From NCBI RefSeq assembly GCF_039535095.1, contig NZ_BAAAWN010000001.1, forward strand, positions 310,001 through 374,000: DNA of 64,000 bases, given 5' to 3'. Below the pieces are notes generated by a model. That model saw nothing but the letters and a program-made list of their open reading frames with translations, was not told where the DNA came from and made no database searches. The first letter of the stretch is position 1, and every line of letters starts with the position of its first letter. A program made the position numbers and the translations under genes. The stretch comes from Arthrobacter ramosus (lineage in GTDB: Bacteria > Actinomycetota > Actinomycetes > Actinomycetales > Micrococcaceae). Shown here piece by piece: positions 59,067-64,000 of the stretch.

Positions 59067-60557
59067 TTAGTGCTCGGCGGGGGTGTCCGACTTGAGCGGC
59101 ACTTCTTTGCCTTCGGCGTCGATCAGTTTGCCGTTCTCGAAGCGGTCGCCATGCGCGAGGCAGGCAATGTCCGCTTCGCTGACCACGCGGCCCGTGCCTG
59201 CCACGAACACCGATTGGTTGTCCGAGTTGCCCGCCTTGAGGTGGTTGAAGAGCACGTTCAGCAGGATGGCCATGATGGCTGCCGAGCTGATGCCCGAGTG
59301 GAAGATCGTGGAGAACCAGGACGGGAACTGGTCGTAGAACTTCGGGGCGGCGATCGGGATCATGCCGAAGCCGATGGACGCGGCCACGATGATCAGGTTC
59401 ATATTGTTGCGGTACTCCACCTTGGAGAGCGTCCGGATGCCGCTTGCGGCCACAGTTCCGAAGAGTACGACGCCGGCGCCGCCCAGGACGGGCGTGGGAA
59501 CCGCTGCGACAACTCGCCCGAGGACGGGCAGCAGTCCGAGGACCACCAGGATGAACCCGCCGGCGCTGACCACGAAGCGGCTCTTGATGCCGGTGATGGC
59601 CACGAGGCCGACGTTCTGGGCGAAGGCGCTCTGGGTGAAGGAATTGAAGATCGGGGAGATGGCGCTGGAGAGCATGTCCGCCCGGAGGCCGTTGCCGATA
59701 CGGCGTGAATCGACTTTGGTTTCCACGATTTCCCCGACGGCGATGATGTCCGCCGAGGTTTCGGTCAGGGTGACCAGGATGACGATCAGCATCGAAACAA
59801 TGGACGCGATTTCGAAGGTGGGAGCACCGAACGCGAACGGTGTGGGGAAGGCCACCATCGGACCTTGGCCAACCTTGGAGAAATCGGCCATGCCGGTGGC
59901 GAGGGCGATGACGGTCCCGATGACCATGGCAAGGAGGATGGACAGGCGCGAGATGGCCGCGTTGCCGACCTTGCTCAGGAGCAGGACGATGCCCATCGTG
60001 GCCGCGGCGAGTCCGATGTTCGCCACGCTGCCGTAGTTGGGTGCGGCGCTGTTGCCGCCCATAGCCCAGTTGGCCGCAACGGGCATGAGGGTCAGCCCGA
60101 TGGTGGTGATGACGGTGCCTGTGACTACGGGTGGGAAGAATTTGATGATCTTGGAGAAAAGCGGTGTGATTACCAGGCCGATCAGGGACGCCACCATGAC
60201 CGAGCCGAACACCGCCTGGATCCCGCCCCCGCCGTTGACGATCGCCACCATCGTGGAAACGCCGGCGAAGGACACGCCCTGGACCAGCGGCAGTTGCGAT
60301 CCGAAGAACGGGATGCCGACAGTCTGCAGAATGGTGGCGAGGCCGCCGACAAACAGGCAGGCCGCGATCAGGAGGCCGATGTTCTGCGAGGACATGCCTG
60401 CGGCGGCTCCGATGATGAGGGGCGGGGCGATGATGCCGCCGTACATGGTCAAGACGTGCTGGAAGCCGTAGGCGAACGTGCTCCCGATCGAGAGTCGCTT
60501 GTCCTCGGGGCGGGCTGGCCCGGACGCTGCGGGGCGGGTTTTATTCTTCGTGTTCAT
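59067..60557 (-). CDS. NCS2-family urate/xanthine permease
   Basis: The 496-residue protein has about 14 hydrophobic segments and the NAT signature QNVGLVAITG, matching [QEP]NxGx4T[RKG], after an opening that includes FGSQLPLVQGVSFA. The soluble tail of about 50 residues includes VSEADIACLAHGDRF. This family takes up urate, xanthine or uracil with protons. Its neighbours (uricase upstream, ureide genes downstream) favour urate or xanthine. A seven-codon leader frame and two tandem repeats lie immediately upstream of its start. Confidence 0.9.
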   Translation of the reverse strand: MNTKNKTRPAASGPARPEDKRLSIGSTFAYGFQHVLTMYGGIIAPPLIIGAAAGMSSQNIGLLIAACLFVGGLATILQTVGIPFFGSQLPLVQGVSFAGVSTMVAIVNGGGGIQAVFGSVMVASLIGLVITPLFSKIIKFFPPVVTGTVITTIGLTLMPVAANWAMGGNSAAPNYGSVANIGLAAATMGIVLLLSKVGNAAISRLSILLAMVIGTVIALATGMADFSKVGQGPMVAFPTPFAFGAPTFEIASIVSMLIVILVTLTETSADIIAVGEIVETKVDSRRIGNGLRADMLSSAISPIFNSFTQSAFAQNVGLVAITGIKSRFVVSAGGFILVVLGLLPVLGRVVAAVPTPVLGGAGVVLFGTVAASGIRTLSKVEYRNNMNLIIVAASIGFGMIPIAAPKFYDQFPSWFSTIFHSGISSAAIMAILLNVLFNHLKAGNSDNQSVFVAGTGRVVSEADIACLAHGDRFENGKLIDAEGKEVPLKSDTPAEH

Positions 60558-60615
60558 GGCAGACTTTCTTGGTTCATGGCAGACGTCTTTGTCTGGCTAA
60601 CTTTGTCTGGCTAAC
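60552..60615 (-). promoter_or_regulatory. Duplicated leader of the NCS2 gene with a mini-ORF
   Basis: A 13-base unit including the start codon occurs at 60552-60564 and 60572-60584, and CTTTGTCTGGCTAAC occurs at 60587-60601 and 60601-60615. The upstream copy of the start creates a minus-strand seven-codon frame (M-N-Q-E-S-L-P) from 60577, whose TGA overlaps the NCS2 ATG. This could couple translation of the permease to a leader. Confidence 0.5.
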
Positions 60616-60640
60616 AATGTGGATTTTGGGTGCGAGTGAT

Positions 60641-60710
60641 CGCCCAACTGACTCGCATTTGATGTCGTTTTGAGGCTCCATAACGACACTTGCTGCGAGT
60701 CAGTTGGGCG
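60641..60710. repeat. 70-bp palindrome, copy 2 of the dispersed family
   Basis: It has the same arms as the copy at 50110-50175 (CGCCCAACTGACTCGCA... and its complement). The middle is less well matched, around TTTGAGGCTCCATAA. It lies 13 bases after the uricase stop, as copy 1 lies after allE. Confidence 0.85.
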
Positions 60711-60722
60711 GGTACCTCGGGG

Positions 60723-61631
60723 TCAGCAGAAGCCGGCGATGCCGCTCCACGCAGCCGGGGCAGGTGTGGTGTTGTCGCGCTGGACCGTGGCTTCGATCAA
60801 GCCGTACGGACGGTCCGCGGCGAAGAAGACCTCGTTGGGGTTGTCGAGGCCGAACGGGCTGAGGTCAACCAGGAAGTGGTGCTTGTTGGGCATCGAGAAC
60901 TTGATCTCGTCCACTTCGCTGTGGGCCTCCAGGACCTTCTTGCCCATGTCGAACAGGGTCTGCTGCAGGGCGTGGGAGTAGTTCTCCGTGAAGCCTTCCA
61001 GGAGCAGGGCCTTGATGTCCTCATAGCTCTTGTTGAAGTCGGTCCCGGCAACGTCGAGCCCGGTGCTGTAGCGCCAGCGGGCCGAGACATCGGTGGCGAG
61101 GATGCGGTCCGTGGTCTCGGGCAGCGTGGTGTACCGGTCGCGGGGGTAGCCCACGAAGCCGGACTGCGTGGTCTTGAGGACGGTCAGGTCCTTGAGGCCG
61201 GAGATGACGTGCGTTGTGTTGCCTTCACGGACCACGACGGCGGTGCGGACTTCCTGCCCCTTGCGGACAAAGCTGTGGTCGTGTTCGGAGCCGTGTGCCT
61301 GGATGCGGTCCCAGGTGTAGGCCTCGGCTTCCCAGCGGCCGCCCGTAACCCACTCGAAGCCTGAGGTGAAGTGTTCGCTCAGGCGCAGGAGGAAGGCTTC
61401 GGGGGAGCCGATACCGTCGCGGGCAAAGGCGTAGATGGTGTTCTTCTGGGTGTCCGTGGCGACGACGTGTGCGTTGTCGCCTTGGAGGTGCGCAGCCTGG
61501 AAGTCGCCACGCAATTGCGAGGTGACGTTAAGGTCTTCGATCTGGTGGCGGTCGGTGTCGCGGGTGACTTTGACGACGCGGACTTCTGCCTTGCCGTACT
61601 GGTTGTCGCCGAGGACGATGTTGTTGCTCAT
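60723..61631 (-). CDS. Factor-independent urate hydroxylase (uricase)
   Basis: The 302-residue enzyme from ATG 61631 has LGDNQYGKAEVRVVKVTRD (catalytic Lys), VVATDTQKNTIYAFARD (active-site Thr) and the uricase signature SMPNKHHFLVDLSPFG. It oxidizes urate to 5-hydroxyisourate with oxygen, without a cofactor. The length equals the Arthrobacter globiformis enzyme as I remember it. ATG 61637 is an alternative start. No hydroxyisourate hydrolase or OHCU decarboxylase is next to it. Its leader contains a T-tailed intrinsic terminator, so it may be attenuated. Confidence 0.95.
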   Translation of the reverse strand: MSNNIVLGDNQYGKAEVRVVKVTRDTDRHQIEDLNVTSQLRGDFQAAHLQGDNAHVVATDTQKNTIYAFARDGIGSPEAFLLRLSEHFTSGFEWVTGGRWEAEAYTWDRIQAHGSEHDHSFVRKGQEVRTAVVVREGNTTHVISGLKDLTVLKTTQSGFVGYPRDRYTTLPETTDRILATDVSARWRYSTGLDVAGTDFNKSYEDIKALLLEGFTENYSHALQQTLFDMGKKVLEAHSEVDEIKFSMPNKHHFLVDLSPFGLDNPNEVFFAADRPYGLIEATVQRDNTTPAPAAWSGIAGFC

Positions 61632-61726
61632 GGTCATATCCCAACTTCTGTGAGGTGGAACCACTAAGGTCCACCAATGAAATTAAGCGCGTGTTTCATA
61701 CGCGTTTCTGGTGGAGCCGACCCAAC

Positions 61727-61758
61727 AAAAAAGAGCCGGCATCCGTTGATGCCAGCTC
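61727..61758 (-). terminator. Intrinsic terminator in the uricase leader
   Basis: On the minus strand GAGCTGGCAT (61758-61749) pairs with ATGCCGGCTC (61742-61733) with one wobble and a 6-base loop, followed by six T (61732-61727). It lies 96 bases upstream of the uricase start, so it either attenuates uricase or ends an unseen small transcript. A 5-bp hairpin (CAGGT/ACCTG) lies further upstream in the leader. The 433-base gap 61632-62064 otherwise holds only the promoter of the next gene. Confidence 0.7.
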
Positions 61759-61925
61759 ATTACGACCCTGCCTGCTGCTCCCAGGTTACGTGACCTGCGC
61801 CACGAATTGAAGAAAGCGTAGCTCACGTCTGCCAGTGGTGTACATCACTTCCGGAGAATCGTTATCTACTTTCTGATTGTGACTGACGGCGGCTGGCCGC
61901 AGGGGCATGGTCCCATGGGCGCCTC

Positions 61926-61955
61926 TTGACGTGATTCGGGAATCCCCCCTACCAT
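61926..61955 (+). promoter_or_regulatory. Promoter of the 58-residue protein gene
   Basis: TTGACG (61926-61931) and TACCAT (61950-61955) are 18 bases apart, about 110 bases upstream of the start at 62065. TATAAC at 61961 is an alternative -10. Confidence 0.45.
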
Positions 61956-62064
61956 TTCCATATAACAAAAAATGTTTTCCAAGATGCGGAAGTTGCGAAC
62001 AGCCCGACGAAGGGCCTGAACCGCATCGCCGCGGAGAACTTGAGCGCATGAAATAGGAGGACAG

Positions 62065-62241
62065 ATGGACTCGCAGGATAAGAACAAGGTCGTGGAATTC
62101 CCCGCGCCCGGCCAGGAACTGTACCTGCCGTTCGGCGCTACGGATCCTGACTTCTACATTCCGGCCGACTGTGACCGCATGCCCGGGACTTTCTCCCGTT
62201 GGCTGCGCGCCCTTCCGGTATTCGGCCGGCAGCGTTCCTAG
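62065..62241 (+). CDS. 58-residue protein of unknown function
   Basis: A small frame with an excellent Shine-Dalgarno (AGGAGG four bases before ATG) encodes MDSQDKNKVVEFPAPGQELY, then LPFGATDPDFYIPADCDRMP, and ends in RALPVFGRQRS. It is acidic at the N-terminus and Pro-rich with a basic end. There is one Cys, no signal peptide and no membrane segment. A promoter and a downstream stem-loop frame it as an independent unit. I do not recognise the family; it could be a small regulatory or binding protein. Confidence 0.62.
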   Translation: MDSQDKNKVVEFPAPGQELYLPFGATDPDFYIPADCDRMPGTFSRWLRALPVFGRQRS

Positions 62242-62288
62242 GGCTCCTGCCCCTGGGGATGAGGGACTCTGCGCAACAGAGCCAAAAA

Positions 62289-62333
62289 GGCGGGCGGCAC
62301 TGAACTCCCAACTAAGGGGAGGTGCCGTCCGCC
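62289..62333. terminator. Bidirectional stem-loop between convergent genes
   Basis: GGCGGGCGGCAC (62289-62300) pairs with GTGCCGTCCGCC (62322-62333) with one wobble. Five A precede it and GCTTT follows, so it can terminate both the 58-residue gene and the DUF2510 gene. Confidence 0.7.
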
Positions 62334-62368
62334 GCTTTGTTCGTGGGACGGGAATTTCGCCCGGGAAC

Positions 62369-63091
62369 CTACATTGGCAGGGCCTTGGCGATGGTCGAAA
62401 CGATCATGCTCGCTTTGACGGACACCAGGATCAAGCTCACGGCGGTCAGGCCAATCAGTGCCCAAACCGGCGCGAGTCCGCGCTGCGGGGCGACCTTGTG
62501 GACGATCACTGAACGGCCCACCACGTAGACTCCGGCGCCCAGGAAGGCCCACGCCCAGTGGAAGGGGCGGACCACCCCGTCCCTCTGCAGCTTTTGCCAG
62601 TCGAGGTAGGACAAGAGAACGCTGACCCCGTAGATGAGCCAGGACGAGATAACCAGCAGGAAATATGGAACGCTGAACGCGCTGGGATCGAGGGTCGGTA
62701 CGCGCCGAGCGCCGACATATCGCAGGTGGAAGACCGGATTCCAGAGCATCAGGATAATCAGTGTGATCACCGGCAGCAGCGTGACGAGCCAGATAAACGG
62801 ATTGTAGACCGGCGTCTGCTTGCTGATTTCCGGGCGCGGCGCGGGCTGGACCGGTCCCGCGTATTGCCCAGGTCCCGCGTATTGCCCGGGCCGCGCGGCC
62901 GCGGGCCACGCCGCGCCAGGCTGACCAGCACCGGGCTGACCTGCTCCTGCTTGGGCCCCGCCGGTCTGGGCCGGTGGGTTCCAGGCGTTTCCAGTCCAGG
63001 CGTTACCGTCCCACCACCGTAGTTGCCCGGAGCCCGAAGGGTCCGGGTACCAACCTGGAGGAGTCGGCGTGTTGTGCTGGGGGACGGTCAT
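62369..63091 (-). CDS. DUF2510 domain membrane protein
   Basis: The 240-residue protein starts with a DUF2510 motif (PPGWYPDPSGSGQLRWWDGN followed by AWTGNAW), then a Gln/Gly/Pro-rich linker with near-repeats (QPGAGQPGA and GQYAGPGQYAG), and four hydrophobic segments from about residue 100: WLVTLLPVITLIILMLW, SVPYFLLVISSWLIYGVSVL, AWAFLGAGVYVVG and ALIGLTAVSLILVSV. DUF2510 is a small Trp-rich domain common in Actinobacteria, with no settled function. It lies between the small protein gene and the deaminase. Confidence 0.82.
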   Translation of the reverse strand: MTVPQHNTPTPPGWYPDPSGSGQLRWWDGNAWTGNAWNPPAQTGGAQAGAGQPGAGQPGAAWPAAARPGQYAGPGQYAGPVQPAPRPEISKQTPVYNPFIWLVTLLPVITLIILMLWNPVFHLRYVGARRVPTLDPSAFSVPYFLLVISSWLIYGVSVLLSYLDWQKLQRDGVVRPFHWAWAFLGAGVYVVGRSVIVHKVAPQRGLAPVWALIGLTAVSLILVSVKASMIVSTIAKALPM

Positions 63092-63131
63092 GATTTGCCT
63101 CCTGATCTACGACCTAATCGAGAGGCTACTC

Positions 63132-64000
63132 CTAACCGCTGATGATTTTCTGTGCGGCGGCTGAGTGTTTGGCAATAAGTTCCGGGATGTCCAGACCCGG
63201 AATCTGGCCGTCCACAACGCGCCACTTGCCGCCCACCATGACGCGGTCGGCGCGGTCCGCCGCGCAGAGCAACAATGCCGCGACGGGATCATGGCTGCCG
63301 GAGAAACGCAGCCCCTCGGGCTTGAACAAGGCAAGGTCTGCCTGCATCCCGGGAGCAATCTGGCCGATGTCGGTGCGGCCCAACACCGCAGCGGATCCCA
63401 GCGTCGCCCAGCCGAGCGCACGCTCCACCGGGACGTCCGCGCCATAGCGCAGCCGCTGCAGATACAGCGCTTGCCGCGCTTCGAGGATCATATTGGAGGC
63501 ATCGTTCGACGCCGAACCGTCCACTCCCAGCCCTACCGGAACCCCGGCGGCCTCAAGTTCCAGCACCCGTGCGGTGCCGGACGCGAGCCGCATGTTCGAC
63601 GTCGGGCAGTGCGCGACGGCGGTGCCCGCGGCACCCAGCCGGGCGATCTCGTCGTTGTCGAAATGGATCCCGTGGCCAAGCCAAGTGCGCTTTCCGAGCC
63701 AGCCGACGCTGTCCAAATAATCGACCGTGCGCAGTCCGAACATCTCGCGGCAGAAATCTTCCTCGTCGATGGTTTCCGCGAGGTGCGTGTGAAGCCGGAC
63801 ATCCAACCGTTCGGCCATGGCAGCGCTCTCGGCCATGATCTCCCTGGTCACCGAGAATGGCGAGCAAGGGGCCAAGGCGATCTGGATGACTGCGCCGTCT
63901 CCGCGTTCGTGGTACTTCCCGATCAGCCGTTCGCTGTCCGCGAGGATCACCTCCGGGCGCTGCACCGTGGATCGAGGCGGCAGGCCGCCGTCGTCCTCGC
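63132..64000 (-). CDS. 8-oxoguanine deaminase/amidohydrolase family protein (5' end outside the window)
   Basis: Only the C-terminal 288 residues or so are present; the gene enters from the right edge. The amidohydrolase metal site shows HTHLAET, WLGHGIHF and the Asp in LGVDGSASNDASNM. The C-terminal GQIAPGMQADLALFK is typical of cyclic deaminases. The phrases EDDGGLPPRSTVQ and LADSERLIGKYHERGDG point to the 8-oxoguanine deaminase/hydroxyatrazine amidohydrolase branch, which converts 8-oxoguanine to urate. That product would feed the uricase gene, so it probably belongs to a purine operon that continues past the window. The same frame is open to the edge. Confidence 0.85.
   Translation of the reverse strand, partial: EDDGGLPPRSTVQRPEVILADSERLIGKYHERGDGAVIQIALAPCSPFSVTREIMAESAAMAERLDVRLHTHLAETIDEEDFCREMFGLRTVDYLDSVGWLGKRTWLGHGIHFDNDEIARLGAAGTAVAHCPTSNMRLASGTARVLELEAAGVPVGLGVDGSASNDASNMILEARQALYLQRLRYGADVPVERALGWATLGSAAVLGRTDIGQIAPGMQADLALFKPEGLRFSGSHDPVAALLLCAADRADRVMVGGKWRVVDGQIPGLDIPELIAKHSAAAQKIISG

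Noticed and set aside
61727..61890. The uricase leader considered as an SRP RNA or known riboswitch.
   Set aside because: The conserved SRP apical motif is missing, and I could not match any riboswitch core I know. It is kept only as a possible attenuator.

Overview
The window is high-G+C actinobacterial chromosome, most likely Arthrobacter, Paenarthrobacter, Pseudarthrobacter or another close Micrococcaceae. The reasons are strong G/C bias at third codon positions, frequent GTG starts, four-base ATGA/GTGA operon overlaps, Actinobacteria-typical small proteins (DUF4193, DUF2630, DUF2510) and a uricase whose start, length and motifs resemble the Arthrobacter globiformis enzyme as I remember it. 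No database search was possible, so the names rest on motifs I can read. I found no rRNA or tRNA gene, CRISPR array or intact insertion sequence.

Layout. 0-3.8 kb: an MFS symporter, a split transketolase and a FadR-type GntR regulator. 3.8-4.5 kb: a MazE/MazF toxin-antitoxin module with a leaderless promoter and a frameshifted toxin. 4.5-11.4 kb: a drug-efflux MFS pump, a UvrA-like class II ATPase, a VOC protein, a SnoaL-like protein, a Nudix hydrolase and a divergent TetR/SDR pair around a palindromic operator. 11.4-14.7 kb: a bacteriocin-type locus (ATPase, large FtsX-like membrane protein and an unlisted 33-residue pre-peptide), followed by repeat debris. 14.7-23.8 kb: housekeeping and hypothetical genes (DUF2630, DUF1992, SDR, MarR, DUF4193, CYTH-CHAD, alpha/beta hydrolase, lipoprotein, secreted phosphodiesterase).

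24.0-36.1 kb is an accessory catabolic island. An IclR regulator is divergent from an OpuC-type ABC importer for quaternary amines or betaines. The importer is followed on the same strand, with little or no spacing, by a formaldehyde-activating-enzyme (Fae) homologue, a mandelate-racemase-type enolase, two aldehyde dehydrogenases, a beta-hydroxyacid dehydrogenase, an iron alcohol dehydrogenase and an SDR. I infer a dedicated import and oxidation pathway for an unknown, possibly N-methylated, compound. This is my leading candidate for an undescribed system. The 33-residue peptide locus is the second.

36.1-50 kb: penicillin-binding protein, PLP dehydratase, adenylate kinase coupled to a GH15 hydrolase, a large DUF2156 membrane protein, an SGNH lipoprotein coupled to an epimerase, an AAA ATPase, and a beta-lactamase-fold lipoprotein that lacks its catalytic Ser and Lys.

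50-64 kb: purine/ureide use. Uricase, NCS2 and NCS1 permeases, an RpiR regulator and an IclR (AllR-like) regulator sit beside malic enzyme, malate synthase, a DUF6986 lyase-fold protein and ureidoglycine aminohydrolase. An 8-oxoguanine-deaminase-type gene runs off the right edge. Together these feed urate nitrogen to ammonia and the glyoxylate carbon to malate and pyruvate. Two copies of one 66-70 bp palindrome bracket most of this block.
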